64,000 bases of DNA. It comes from Methylosinus sp. H3A. Its GTDB lineage: Bacteria; Pseudomonadota; Alphaproteobacteria; Rhizobiales; Beijerinckiaceae. Shown here one piece after another: positions 40,065 through 48,680 of the stretch. The notes under the pieces were generated by a model. The model ran no database searches and was not told the DNA's origin. It worked only from the letters and a program-made list of their open reading frames with translations. Position numbers and translations under genes: made by a program. Every line of letters starts with the position of its first letter. The stretch's first letter is position 1. The stretch lies in NCBI RefSeq assembly GCF_015709455.1, contig NZ_JADNQW010000005.1, forward strand, positions 558,001 to 622,000, in the 5' to 3' direction.

Positions 40065-40259
40065 TCAGTCGAACACGGAGCCCAGCGCCGCCCCGATCAA
40101 CCCGAAAACCACTGCGCTGGCGAGGATGGCCGGGCCGCCCAGGAGGCCATAGCCCACCACCCCGCCGATGACCGCCGCTATGCCGCCGACGATCAGCTTG
40201 CCAGTGTTATTGTCCTTCTTGCCGGCCTCGCCGGACTTTTCCGCGATATTGTCGGCCAT
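40065..40259 (-). CDS. Small glycine-rich membrane protein
   Basis: A 64-residue protein from ATG 40259, selected by the GAGGAGA element 7 bases upstream. Residues 1-20 are polar (MADNIAEKSGEAGKKDNN); two glycine-rich hydrophobic segments follow (GKLIVGGIAAVIGGVVGYGL and AILASAVVFGLIGAALGSVF), resembling glycine-zipper membrane proteins. Function unknown. It stands alone, divergent from mch. Confidence 0.75.
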   Translation of the reverse strand: MADNIAEKSGEAGKKDNNTGKLIVGGIAAVIGGVVGYGLLGGPAILASAVVFGLIGAALGSVFD

Positions 40260-40469
40260 TTGCGCTTCTCCTCGAGAAAAGAGTCGCTCTCGACGCCGCA
40301 TCACGCCTTCTCTCTAGCAGCGGCGTGTAATGCTCTCGTGAGAGTCTCTTGACGGGGGAGTGACAGGCCTTTCGCCCGGCGCGGCTTTCGCCCGGGACGA
40401 AAGCTTAGTAAAGTCGCGCCGCAATTTCGGCCGGCGCGGGGAGCCGGTCCCCAATCGAGGACAAAAGAC

Positions 40470-41447
40470 GTGACAGGGACATTGGATACGAGCGGGCGCG
40501 CCACGGCGAGCGTCAATGTGTTGGCGGGCGAGATCGTCGACCGGCTCGTCGCGGGAGTGGAGCGCTATCGCCTCGCCGTTTCGCGCGGAAGCCTCGGAGA
40601 GCTGCTGATCGACGCCGGCGCCAAAGTCGCCGGCGGCCTGGACGCGGGCCTTCTGCTCACGGAAATCTGCCTCGGCGGCCTCGGCAAGGTCACGCTCTCG
40701 CCGGCGCCGGGCCAGAAGAACTGGCCCTTCTGGCTGACTGTCTCCAGCAATGACCCGGTCGTGGCCTGCCTCGCCAGCCAATATGCCGGCTGGAGCCTTT
40801 CCCATGAGAAATTCTTCGCGCTCGGCTCCGGCCCCGGCCGTTCGCTGGCGCGCAAGGAGGCGCTGTTCCAGGAGCTTCCCTACAAGGACTCCGCCGATCG
40901 CTCGACCATCGTGCTCGAGGCCGGCGCGCCGCCGCCGGAGGCCGTCGTGGCCAAGGTCGCCAATGATTGCGGCGTCTCTCCCGACAAGCTCGCCTTCATC
41001 TATGCGCCGACGCAGAGCCTCGCCGGCAGCGTGCAGGTGGTCGGCCGCGTGCTCGAGGTGGCGCTGCACAAGGCGCATGAGCTGAAATTCCCGCTCGAGC
41101 ATATTGTGGACGGCATCGCTGCCGCGCCGCTCTCGCCGCCGCATCCGGATTTCGTCACGGCCATGGGCCGCACCAATGACGCGATCATCTATTCCGGCCG
41201 CGCCCATCTCTTCGTGCGCGGATCGGCGGCGGCGGCCAAGGAGCTGGCCGAGAAACTGCCGAGCTCGACCTCGCGCGACTACGGACAGCCTTTCGCGGAA
41301 ATTTTCAAAGCGTATAAGGGCGACTTCTACAAGATCGACCCCAGCCTGTTCTCGCCCGCCGAGGCGATCGTGACGGCAGTGGAGACAGGCGAGACTTTCC
41401 GTGGCGGAGCCATCGACGAAAAACTGCTCGAAGCCTCTTTCGGCTGA
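40470..41447 (+). CDS. mch: Methenyltetrahydromethanopterin cyclohydrolase
   Basis: Hydrolyses methenyl-H4MPT to formyl-H4MPT in the formaldehyde oxidation pathway. The 325-residue protein starts at GTG 40470 with GAGG upstream. Recognisable segments are SVNVLAGEIVDRLVAGVERY, GLLLTEICLGGLGKVTL, SSNDPVVACLASQYAGW, GSGPGRSLARKE and YAPTQSLAGSVQVVGRVLEV, all typical of Mch. It heads the H4MPT cluster; its 3' end is overlapped by the next gene. Confidence 0.96.
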   Translation: MTGTLDTSGRATASVNVLAGEIVDRLVAGVERYRLAVSRGSLGELLIDAGAKVAGGLDAGLLLTEICLGGLGKVTLSPAPGQKNWPFWLTVSSNDPVVACLASQYAGWSLSHEKFFALGSGPGRSLARKEALFQELPYKDSADRSTIVLEAGAPPPEAVVAKVANDCGVSPDKLAFIYAPTQSLAGSVQVVGRVLEVALHKAHELKFPLEHIVDGIAAAPLSPPHPDFVTAMGRTNDAIIYSGRAHLFVRGSAAAAKELAEKLPSSTSRDYGQPFAEIFKAYKGDFYKIDPSLFSPAEAIVTAVETGETFRGGAIDEKLLEASFG

Positions 41448-42372
41448 GCCCGCGCGCCCCCGTGAGGGGGCGCCGCGCATCGCGATCTTCACCGACGAGC
41501 TCGACTGGCATGTCGAGCGCCTCATCAAGGGCTTCGCGCGTCACGGCGCGCGGGCCATTCCCGTGCGGCTCGGCGCCTGCAAGATCGACACGACACGACC
41601 GCAGGCGCTCGCCATTCCAGGCTTTCACGGCGGCCTGCCGGACGCCGCCGTCGTGCGCGCGATCGGCGACGGCTCGCTGGAGACGATCACGCTGCGGCTC
41701 GGCGTGCTGCACGCGCTCGACGCGCTCGGCGTTCCGCTGGTCAATAGCGCGCGCGCGATCGAGCGCTGCACCGACAAATCCGCCGCGAGCTTTCTGCTCG
41801 CCGCCGCGCGCATCCCGACTCCCGCCACCTTCGTGACCGGCTCGCGCAGCGAGGCGCTGCGCATCATCCGCAGCGAATGCGGGCTCGCGCCGCTAGTGCT
41901 GAAGCCGCTGTTCGGCGCGCAGGGCTGGGGGCTGAAGCTCATTCGCCGCGAGGAGGATCTGCCGACGAAGGAAGAAGCGCGCGGCGTCTTCTATCTGCAG
42001 CGCTTCGTCCCGCCGCGGGACGTGTGGTACGAGGATATGCGCATTCTCGTTTCGCATGGCGAGATCATCGGCGCGATGCGGCGGCGCTCGCGGCGCTGGA
42101 TCACCAATGTGCGCCAGGGCGCAAAGCCTTGCGCCTGCGAGCCGACGGCGCGCGAGCGCGAATTGGCGCTGCGCGCCACCGCCGCCCTGGGCGCGGATTT
42201 CGCCGGCGTCGACATCATCAGCGGCGCGGACGGCCTGCCCATGGTGCTGGAGGTCAACAGCATGCCGGGATGGAGCGGGCTGCAGAGCGTGACCCCTTTC
42301 CAGATCGCCGAGCGCATCGCCGGCGACATAATGGCGGCGGTCGGCGCCGCCGCGCGCCGCGCCCATGGCTGA
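41401..42372 (+). CDS. RimK-like ATP-grasp protein of the H4MPT cluster (orf5 type)
   Basis: A 323-residue ATP-grasp ligase. RIAIFTDELDWHVERLIKGF opens the fold; LVLKPLFGAQGWGLKLIRRE is the ATP-binding region, and GADFAGVDIISGADGLPMVL with EVNSMPGWSGLQ gives the metal-binding end. GTG 41401 is the only credible start, overlapping mch by 47 bases. The position between mch and a CitG-like gene matches orf5 of methylotroph H4MPT clusters, thought to work in cofactor synthesis. Glutamate addition to the pterin, by analogy with archaeal MptN, is an inference. Confidence 0.88.
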   Translation: MAEPSTKNCSKPLSAEPARPREGAPRIAIFTDELDWHVERLIKGFARHGARAIPVRLGACKIDTTRPQALAIPGFHGGLPDAAVVRAIGDGSLETITLRLGVLHALDALGVPLVNSARAIERCTDKSAASFLLAAARIPTPATFVTGSRSEALRIIRSECGLAPLVLKPLFGAQGWGLKLIRREEDLPTKEEARGVFYLQRFVPPRDVWYEDMRILVSHGEIIGAMRRRSRRWITNVRQGAKPCACEPTARERELALRATAALGADFAGVDIISGADGLPMVLEVNSMPGWSGLQSVTPFQIAERIAGDIMAAVGAAARRAHG

Positions 42373-43234
42373 GTCCCTTTCGGAACAAATCGCGCGCGCC
42401 TTCATCGCCGCCTGCGAGGACGAGCTCGCCGCGCCCAAGCCCGGCAATGTCCACATATTCGCCCCCGGCCATGGCATGGAGGCGCAGGATTTCGTCGCCA
42501 GCGCGAAGGCCGCCGCGCCGCGCCTCAGCGCGCCCGGCGCGCGCGTCGGCGCCCGCATCCTCGACGCGGTGGAGGCGACCTGGGCGCGCGTCGGCTGCAA
42601 CACCAATCTCGGCATCGTCCTGCTCTGCGCGCCGCTCGCTCATGCGGCGATGCAGGAGGGCGACGCCCCCCTCGCCGACAGACTGGCGGCGACGCTGGGC
42701 GCGCTCGATTCGGCCGACGCCGATCTCGCTTTTCGCGCGATTTTACGCGCCTCGCCCGCCGGACTCGGCGCCGCGCCGCAGCATGATGTGACCGAGCCGG
42801 CGCGAATCTCCTTGCGCGAGGCGATGGCGCTCGCCGCCGATCGCGACCTCGTGGCGCGCCAATATGTGAATGGATTCGCCGAGATTTTTGTGGTCGGCCG
42901 AGAGGCGATAAGGCGCTCCAGGGCGCGCGGCCACGACAGGGCGATGACGACGCTCCATCTCTTCATGACTTACGCGCGACAATTTCCCGACACGCATATC
43001 CAGCGGAAATTCGGCGAAAAAGTCGCCAAAGAGACCTTGACGCGCTTTCAAGAAGCGGCTTCTCTTCTAGACGCCGTCGACGATAGAGACTCCATGTTTC
43101 GGATCGCTCTGGAACTGGATCGTTCTCTCAAAAAAAGCGGCTATAATCCGGGCGCCTGCGCGGACCTGACGGTCGCCGCGCTTTTTGTCGATTATCTGCT
43201 CGCCATCTTGCCGAACGTCCACAAAAATGGTTGA
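42365..43234 (+). CDS. CitG/MdcB-like triphosphoribosyl-dephospho-CoA synthase homologue (orf7 type)
   Basis: A 289-residue all-helical protein of the CitG family. AACEDELAAPKPGNVHIFAP holds the KPGNVH signature, and CNTNLGIVLLCAPLAHA, ATKE-like later segments and KKSGYNPGACADLTVAALFV are typical. It overlaps the ATP-grasp gene by 8 bases and precedes fae, the order known for orf7 in methylotrophs. No citrate lyase or malonate decarboxylase genes are nearby, so a nucleotide-transfer step in H4MPT synthesis is more likely than prosthetic-group synthesis; this is inferred. Confidence 0.88.
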   Translation: MAESLSEQIARAFIAACEDELAAPKPGNVHIFAPGHGMEAQDFVASAKAAAPRLSAPGARVGARILDAVEATWARVGCNTNLGIVLLCAPLAHAAMQEGDAPLADRLAATLGALDSADADLAFRAILRASPAGLGAAPQHDVTEPARISLREAMALAADRDLVARQYVNGFAEIFVVGREAIRRSRARGHDRAMTTLHLFMTYARQFPDTHIQRKFGEKVAKETLTRFQEAASLLDAVDDRDSMFRIALELDRSLKKSGYNPGACADLTVAALFVDYLLAILPNVHKNG

Positions 43235-43372
43235 GTTCGCGCCGCGCGAGATGGTCTCGCGACCGGCTCGACCGGCTCGGCCGCATTTCGGCCTGACGCC
43301 GGCGAGACAGAGGGAGGCGCCCGCGTCGGCAGCCGCGCGGGCGATAAGTCGAGTTTATCGAAAGGAAGAAAC

Positions 43373-43882
43373 ATGGCCCTGATCAACAAGCTCCTGGTCG
43401 GCGAGTCGCTCGTCGGCGAAGGCAATGAAGTCGCTCACATCGACCTCCTGATCGGACCGCGCGGCAGCGCGGCCGAGACCGCCTTCGCCAATGCGCTCGT
43501 CAACAACAAGGACGGCTTCACCACGCTGCTCGCCGTCGTTGCGCCGAATCTGCTGGCCAAGCCGAACACGATCCTCTTCAACAAGGTCACCATCAAGAAC
43601 GCCAAGCAGGCCGTTCAGATGTTCGGACCGGCTCAGGCCGGCGTCGCCAAGGCCGTCGCCGACTCCGTCGCCGAAGGCGTGATCCCGCTCGCCGAGGCCG
43701 ATGACCTGTTCATCTCGGTCGGCGTGTTCATCCATTGGGAAGCCAACGACGACAAGAAGATCCAGGAGTACAACTATCAGGCCACGAAGGAAGCCATCGC
43801 GCGCGCCGTCAAGGGCGAGCCGAAGGCCGCCGAGGTCGTCGCCAAGCGCAACGACGTCAAGCATCCTTTCGGCGCCAACTGA
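43373..43882 (+). CDS. fae: Formaldehyde-activating enzyme
   Basis: Condenses formaldehyde with H4MPT to methylene-H4MPT. The 169 residues match Fae over the whole length: [20 protein letters not shown] with the catalytic His22, [53 protein letters not shown] and [24 protein letters not shown] precedes the ATG by 5 bases, a strong site expected for an abundant protein. First of two tandem fae genes. Confidence 0.98.
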   Translation: MALINKLLVGESLVGEGNEVAHIDLLIGPRGSAAETAFANALVNNKDGFTTLLAVVAPNLLAKPNTILFNKVTIKNAKQAVQMFGPAQAGVAKAVADSVAEGVIPLAEADDLFISVGVFIHWEANDDKKIQEYNYQATKEAIARAVKGEPKAAEVVAKRNDVKHPFGAN

Positions 43883-43970
43883 GCTCATCGCTCGGTCGGC
43901 TGGCGAGCGACGGCGCGCATCCCGCGCGCCGCAGCTTCGCTGCGATGCGGCGCCCGTCGCCGTGATTTTC

Positions 43971-43992
43971 GAGGAGCCGTCCGCGGCTCCTC
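43971..43992 (+). terminator. Hairpin downstream of the first fae gene
   Basis: GAGGAGCCG (43971-43979) pairs with CGGCTCCTC (43984-43992) around TCCG. It has no T-tract, so termination would be partial. The same stem, with a T-tract, follows the second fae gene. Confidence 0.55.
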
Positions 43993-44141
43993 TTCGTCGA
44001 CTCGAATTGAAGCGAATCGATCCGCGGTCGGCGCGTCACCAGTCGGCTTCCTGACGGAAGTTGCAGCGAGATTGGGGGGCCTCGCGCAGGCCGAGAACAA
44101 CGCCGCCAAGGCGTGACGAACAGACCGAAAGGAAATCGAAT

Positions 44142-44708
44142 ATGGCTTCGATACTGGATAAGATTTTGGGCGCCCTCTTTCCGAAGGCCGGCGCCGGTTC
44201 CTCCACGCCGAAACTTCTGGTCGGCGAATCGCTCGTCGGCGAGGGCAATGAGGTCGCGCATATCGACCTGCTGATCGGACCGCGCGGCAGCTCCGCCGAG
44301 ACGGCCTTCGCCAATGCGCTGGTCAACAATAAGGACGGCTTCACCACTCTGCTCGCCGTCGTCGCGCCGAACCTTCTGGTCAAGCCCTATACGATCCTCT
44401 TCAACAAAGTGACCATCAAGAACGCCAAGCAGGCCGTTCAGATGTTCGGCCCGGCGCAGTATGGCGTCGCCAAGGCCGTCGCCGACAGCGTCGCGGAAGG
44501 GATCATCCCGATCGAGCAGGCCGAAGACCTCTTCATTTCGGTCGGCGTGTTCATTCATTGGGAAGCCAATGACGATCAGAAGATCCAGGACTTCAACTAT
44601 CGCGCCACGAAGGAAGCCATCGCCCGCGCGCTGAAGGGCGATCCGAGCGCCTCTCGCGTGCTCTCCGAGCGCGTGACCGCCAAGCACCCCTTCGCCGCCG
44701 CCGAGTAA
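44142..44708 (+). CDS. Formaldehyde-activating enzyme paralogue with N-terminal extension
   Basis: A second complete Fae of 188 residues, very close to its neighbour through the core ([60 protein letters not shown]), with the catalytic His retained. It differs by a new N-terminus of about 25 residues, [20 protein letters not shown], which could form an amphipathic helix, and by a diverged C-terminus. ATG 44142 has AAAGGA upstream. The 259-base spacer and the hairpin after the first gene suggest separate transcript levels. Confidence 0.93.
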   Translation: MASILDKILGALFPKAGAGSSTPKLLVGESLVGEGNEVAHIDLLIGPRGSSAETAFANALVNNKDGFTTLLAVVAPNLLVKPYTILFNKVTIKNAKQAVQMFGPAQYGVAKAVADSVAEGIIPIEQAEDLFISVGVFIHWEANDDQKIQDFNYRATKEAIARALKGDPSASRVLSERVTAKHPFAAAE

Positions 44709-44732
44709 GGCGCGGACATATGTCTATCGACC

Positions 44733-44770
44733 AAAGAGGAGCCGCCGATCGCGGCTCCTCTTTCTTTTTA
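44733..44770 (+). terminator. Strong terminator after the fae pair
   Basis: AAAGAGGAGCCGC (44733-44745) pairs perfectly with GCGGCTCCTCTTT (44751-44763) over a 5-base loop, followed by CTTTTTA. It ends the H4MPT cluster transcript. The inner stem GAGGAGCCG/CGGCTCCTC is identical to that of the hairpin after the first fae gene. Confidence 0.9.
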
Positions 44771-45481
44771 TGCGCTGCGAAGATCGTCTCGCGACAGCCG
44801 CCCGTCATGCAATGCCGAGGCGACGAGCACGCCGGCGACGCCGATCTGCGCGAGCCGCTCGAGATCGCGCGCATCACGCAGCCCGCCGGCGGCGTAGATT
44901 TCCCTGCCCTGCGCGCGGCGCGCCAGCGACGACAATAGCGCGAGGTCTGGCCCGGCGAAGGCGCCGACGCGCGCCAGAGTCATGGCGATGACGCGCGGCG
45001 GCCAGAGTTGCGGATTATCCAACAGATCGCGGGGCCCCAGAAAGGCGTCGCCGCGAAAATCGAGCGAGAGAATGGCGCGCGCCTCATGCGAGAGATCGGG
45101 GGCGACATTCTGCGCGAGACTTTCGCTGCCGATGACGGGAAAGAGATTGGCGAGCCCGAAGGCTCGCGGTCCAGGCGCCGCATCGGACCGCGAGTCGGCA
45201 GGCTCGCTTTCGGCGCCATTGTCGACCCAGAAACAGATTTGCGGAAAACGCTGCGCCAGCGCATCGATCGCCGCGCCGTGATCGCCGCGCCGCTCTATGG
45301 CGTCGAGATCGGCGACATAGATCGTATCGAAATCATGCAAGCGCAGAAATCCGGCGACGACCGCCTCCGGCGCGCTGCCGGCGGCGAGCGGCGTGACGAT
45401 CGGCGCGTAGGACGCGCGCTCGCCGCGAAAGGCCCGCACGACATGGCCGCCCTTCAGATCGATGACCGGAATGATCCGCAT
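44768..45481 (-). CDS. HisA-like TIM-barrel protein linked to the H4MPT cluster
   Basis: A 237-residue HisA/HisF-fold protein. It begins MRIIPVIDLKGGHVVRAFRG, has HDFDTIYVADLDAIERRGDH and ends with the phosphate-binding EIYAAGGLRDARDLERLAQI and GVLVASALHDGRL. It diverges from true HisA in the middle (the WVDNGAESEPADSRSDA region), and no other his gene is near. HisA-like genes accompany H4MPT or methanofuran genes in methylotrophs, so a cofactor-synthesis role is the better guess. Convergent with fae; the terminator lies at its 3' end. Confidence 0.82.
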   Translation of the reverse strand: MRIIPVIDLKGGHVVRAFRGERASYAPIVTPLAAGSAPEAVVAGFLRLHDFDTIYVADLDAIERRGDHGAAIDALAQRFPQICFWVDNGAESEPADSRSDAAPGPRAFGLANLFPVIGSESLAQNVAPDLSHEARAILSLDFRGDAFLGPRDLLDNPQLWPPRVIAMTLARVGAFAGPDLALLSSLARRAQGREIYAAGGLRDARDLERLAQIGVAGVLVASALHDGRLSRDDLRSA

Positions 45482-45521
45482 AGGCGCGCCTTATAGAGGA
45501 TCGTCCGCCGGCGCGCGATCC

Positions 45522-45926
45522 TCAGCCTTGCGGGAAACATTCGACATGGGTCTCGGCGGTGCGCCCGAAATAGACGGCGCGGCGCCCGGAGAAGGAAACC
45601 ACATAGCCACAGCAGCCGCCGGCCATCACCTTTTCGCAGAACCCCGAATATGTGTAGCCGGGAGCCGATTGCTGGGCCTCCCTGATCGCCGCCTGCACGA
45701 CGGCGGCGTCCAGAGAGGCGGCGATCGGCGTGCGATGACGACGCGTCGGGAGGGCGATGCTGTCGCCATCGGGCGAATAATAGGTCGCCGTCGCGCGGCG
45801 GAAGTCGATCGCATAACTCTCGAACCCTGCATGCATCAGCTTTCCCACGATCTCGGGAAATGTCATGCTGTCGCTTTCGGCGGCGCGCAGACAGTTTTCG
45901 GCGATTTCGGATAGCGGCGTAGTCAT
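45522..45926 (-). CDS. DUF1398 family protein
   Basis: A 134-residue protein from ATG 45926 (MTTPLSEIAENCLRAAESDS) with AAGGAGAG upstream. The segments FPEIVGKLMHAGFESYAIDF, TATYYSPDGDSIAL and QSAPGYTYSGFCEKVMAGGC match DUF1398, a small soluble family (YbcV-like) of unknown function. It follows the MarR-type gene on the same strand and may be under its control. Confidence 0.82.
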   Translation of the reverse strand: MTTPLSEIAENCLRAAESDSMTFPEIVGKLMHAGFESYAIDFRRATATYYSPDGDSIALPTRRHRTPIAASLDAAVVQAAIREAQQSAPGYTYSGFCEKVMAGGCCGYVVSFSGRRAVYFGRTAETHVECFPQG

Positions 45927-45985
45927 GAGCTCTCCTTCGTTCGAGGGGGCGGTTCGGCGCTGAAAACGCATCAAAACAAAAGACT

Positions 45986-46456
45986 TCAGTCGAGAGGCAT
46001 TTTGGTGAGGCCGAGTCGCGCGACGGTCTCGCCGAGAATGCGCTGGAGCGTGCGTCGGTCGTCATCGGAGAGATGCGCGAAGCACTCGATCTCGTTTTTG
46101 TCGGCGAGAGCGGCCAACTCCGGCACGAATTTGGCGCCTTTGGCTGTGAGCCTCAGCGTTTGCGCCCGCCCGTCATTCTTGCTGGCCTCGCGAATGACGA
46201 ACGCTTTGGCGATCAGGCGATCGGCGAGCTTCGTGATCGCCCCGCGCGTCAGTCCCATCTCATTCGCCAACCGGCTCGGAGCGCTCGGCTCCCTGCCGTA
46301 CAGCACGCGCATCAGTCCCCATTCGGCGACGGTGACATCCTTGTCGGCGAGCTTTCGCGCGAAGCCATGCGACACGTGATTCGAGACTTGCCGCAGCCAG
46401 AAGCCGAGATGGTCGGTGAGCCGGGAGACGCGAGAAGACACGAGCGAGAGCCTCAT
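45986..46456 (-). CDS. MarR-family transcriptional regulator
   Basis: A 156-residue winged-helix repressor from ATG 46456 (MRLSLVSSRVSRLTDHLGFW). The core has DVTVAEWGLMRVLYG, LANEMGLTRGAITKLADRL as the helix-turn-helix, and VIREASKNDGRAQTLRLTAK as the wing. The open frame continues upstream, but two operator-like palindromes start 5 bases above this ATG, which supports it. Likely autoregulated; ligand unknown. The DUF1398 gene 59 bases downstream could be co-transcribed. Confidence 0.92.
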   Translation of the reverse strand: MRLSLVSSRVSRLTDHLGFWLRQVSNHVSHGFARKLADKDVTVAEWGLMRVLYGREPSAPSRLANEMGLTRGAITKLADRLIAKAFVIREASKNDGRAQTLRLTAKGAKFVPELAALADKNEIECFAHLSDDDRRTLQRILGETVARLGLTKMPLD

Positions 46457-46460
46457 ATGA

Positions 46461-46498
46461 TTTCCTAGGAAACTAAATCTAGATGGTTGCCTAGTCAA
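46461..46498. promoter_or_regulatory. Paired MarR operators
   Basis: TTTCCTAGGAAA (46461-46472) and TTGCCTAGTCAA (46487-46498) share the pattern TT-N-CCTAG-N2-AA and are 26 bases apart centre to centre. CCTAG-centred palindromes are common MarR sites. They lie directly before the MarR gene and 98 bases before the divergent secreted-protein gene. Confidence 0.75.
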
Positions 46499-46595
46499 CC
46501 AGATTCGTGAATGTGAGACATTTCGCGCGCCTTTGCGGCGCGCCGCAAAAAGGCGTAAACGAAGGCTCCTCGCCCACAGCCGCAGATCGTCCCCC

Positions 46596-47225
46596 ATGAA
46601 GCGTTCCATCTTCGCCTCTCTGGCTCTCGCTCTTTGCTGCGCCGGCGCGGCGCATGCGCAGCCGCAAGCCGCGGGGCAGAGCGATTGGCCCTGCCGGCAA
46701 GTGAAGGTGCAGAGCGTGGCCGTCGCCGGCGTCTGGACCGGGCCGTCGATCGACGGCGCCACGAGCTGGCGCGACGACGCCGCCCTCGGCGATCTCGTCG
46801 CCCGCATCAGCGCGCGGCGCACGCCGATAGAGACGGCGCAAAAGCTCGTCGGAGACTTCGCCACTGCGGCTGGGGACAAGCGCAAGGAACGGCTGACGGC
46901 GCTGTTCGCCGGCGTCTATGACACGCTCGAAGCCGAGCGCCATGCGGTGCTCGCAGGGCTCGATCGCTATGGCGCGAAGCAGAAGCAGCTCGCCGATAGG
47001 CTGCGCGAGGAGACGCAGACTCTGCGCGCCGAGCAAGACAAGGCCTCACAGGACAAGGCCTCGCAAGATGCGCAAAAGCTCAAGGACGCCAGCGAGGCCC
47101 TGCAATGGGATCTGCGCGTCTTCGACGAGCGGCGCCATGCGCTATCCTATGTCTGTGAGACGCCGGCGCTCATCGAGCAGAGGCTCGGCGCTCTGGCGCG
47201 CGTGATCGAGGCGGCGATCGATTAG
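46596..47225 (+). CDS. Exported protein of unknown function
   Basis: A 209-residue protein starting MKRSIFASLALALCCAGAAH, a clear signal peptide cleaved near AHA-QP. The mature part has two Cys (DWPCRQVKVQ and SYVCETP), a helical Lys/Gln/Asp-rich segment with a doubled DKASQ unit, and a likely disulphide. No family recognised. Divergent from the MarR gene and 63 bases before the DUF2252 gene. Confidence 0.78.
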   Translation: MKRSIFASLALALCCAGAAHAQPQAAGQSDWPCRQVKVQSVAVAGVWTGPSIDGATSWRDDAALGDLVARISARRTPIETAQKLVGDFATAAGDKRKERLTALFAGVYDTLEAERHAVLAGLDRYGAKQKQLADRLREETQTLRAEQDKASQDKASQDAQKLKDASEALQWDLRVFDERRHALSYVCETPALIEQRLGALARVIEAAID

Positions 47226-47288
47226 AATTCGCTAGAGCGCGTCGCTGCGGAAATTTCGTTCGAAGAACTTACGCCGCGGAGAATTGCG

Positions 47289-48680
47289 ATGCAGGATCAT
47301 AGAGCCGTGTCTTCGCGCCATCGTGTTTTCGCCGAGCGCTACGCCGCGGGCAAGGAGCGGCGCCGTTTCGCGCCGCGCGAGAGTCTCGCGGATTTCTCGC
47401 CCGTAGAGCGCGACCCCACCGCCATACTCGCCGCCACCGACGCGGGACGCGTCGCCTCGCTGCTGCCCATTCGCTATGAACGAATGGCGCATTCGCCCTT
47501 CGCCTTCCTGCGTGGCGCGGCCTCGATCATGGCGGAAGACCTCGCCGCTCTGCCGACGCCGGGCCTCGCGGCGCAATCTTGCGGCGATTGCCATTTGATG
47601 AATTTCGGCGCGCTCTTGTCGTCGGAGGGCAATGTGCTCTTCGACATAAACGATTTCGACGAGACCTTGCCCAATATCGACTTCACCGTCGATCTGCGGC
47701 GCCTCTGCGCGAGCTTCGCCGTCGCCGCGCTCGATGCGGGGCGTTCCGACAAGCGCGCGCGCCACGCCGCCGAGCTCGCGGCGCGGGGCTATCGCCAACA
47801 TATGCGCAGCCTCTCTCGCCTCTCGCCGCTGAAGGCGTGGCGCGACCGCATCGATCTCGTCCATATAGCGGACGGCTTGCACGAGCGCCTCGCGCGCAAA
47901 TTGCGCGGGCTCGTCGCGGCGACGCGGCCCGACCGCGAGGACGAGAATTTCCCGCATCTCGAATCGACGCCCATGGGCCTGCGCATAGAGGAGCGCCCGC
48001 CGCTCATCTATCATGTCGGCAATGGTGGCGACGTCGCGACGCGTTTCGACATACCCGCCATGTTCGCGGGCTGCGGCGCGACGCTCAATCCGGAAGTGGT
48101 CGCGCTGCTGCGCCGCTACGAGCTGTCGGATACGGCGTTCAAGGTCGTCGGCGTCGGCAGCGTCGGCACATTTTGCGCGATCGGCCTCTTCGCCACTGCG
48201 GACGACGAGCCCTTGTTCCTGCAGCTCAAGGAGGCGCGCCCCTCCGTGCTGGCGCGGCTCGCGCCCGAGGCCGCGGCGCAATGGAAAGAGCCGCAGGGCA
48301 AGCGCGTCGTCCATGGCCAGCGCGTGATGCAGGCCTCGACCGATCTCTTCCTCGGCTGGACGAAGGACGAGGCCACGGGCCGCCATTTCTACGTGCGTCA
48401 TTTGAAGAACCGGCGCCTCGACTCGGTCGCGGAGCTCTTCGAGGAACATGCGCTCGACGATTACGCCACGCTCTGCGGCCGCGTGCTGGCGCGCGCCCAT
48501 GCGCGCTCGGCCGACCCCGCCATCATCTGCGGCTATATGGGCAAGAGCGCGGTCTTCGACGACGCCATGGCCTCCTTCGCCATGCTCTACGCCGCGCGCA
48601 ACACATGCGATCACGCAGAATTCCTCGCCTGGCGCGCGCGGGCGAATGACGAATCCCAAGGGAGCGACAAAGGCCGATGA
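47289..48680 (+). CDS. DUF2252 family protein
   Basis: A 463-residue member of DUF2252, a family with distant similarity to protein-kinase-like phosphotransferases. Characteristic blocks are RMAHSPFAFLRGAASIMAED, CGDCHLMNFGALLS, LFDINDFDETLP and FLGWTKDEATGRHFYVRHLK. No function has been shown for the family. The stop overlaps the start of the enoyl-CoA hydratase gene by four bases. Confidence 0.9.
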   Translation: MQDHRAVSSRHRVFAERYAAGKERRRFAPRESLADFSPVERDPTAILAATDAGRVASLLPIRYERMAHSPFAFLRGAASIMAEDLAALPTPGLAAQSCGDCHLMNFGALLSSEGNVLFDINDFDETLPNIDFTVDLRRLCASFAVAALDAGRSDKRARHAAELAARGYRQHMRSLSRLSPLKAWRDRIDLVHIADGLHERLARKLRGLVAATRPDREDENFPHLESTPMGLRIEERPPLIYHVGNGGDVATRFDIPAMFAGCGATLNPEVVALLRRYELSDTAFKVVGVGSVGTFCAIGLFATADDEPLFLQLKEARPSVLARLAPEAAAQWKEPQGKRVVHGQRVMQASTDLFLGWTKDEATGRHFYVRHLKNRRLDSVAELFEEHALDDYATLCGRVLARAHARSADPAIICGYMGKSAVFDDAMASFAMLYAARNTCDHAEFLAWRARANDESQGSDKGR

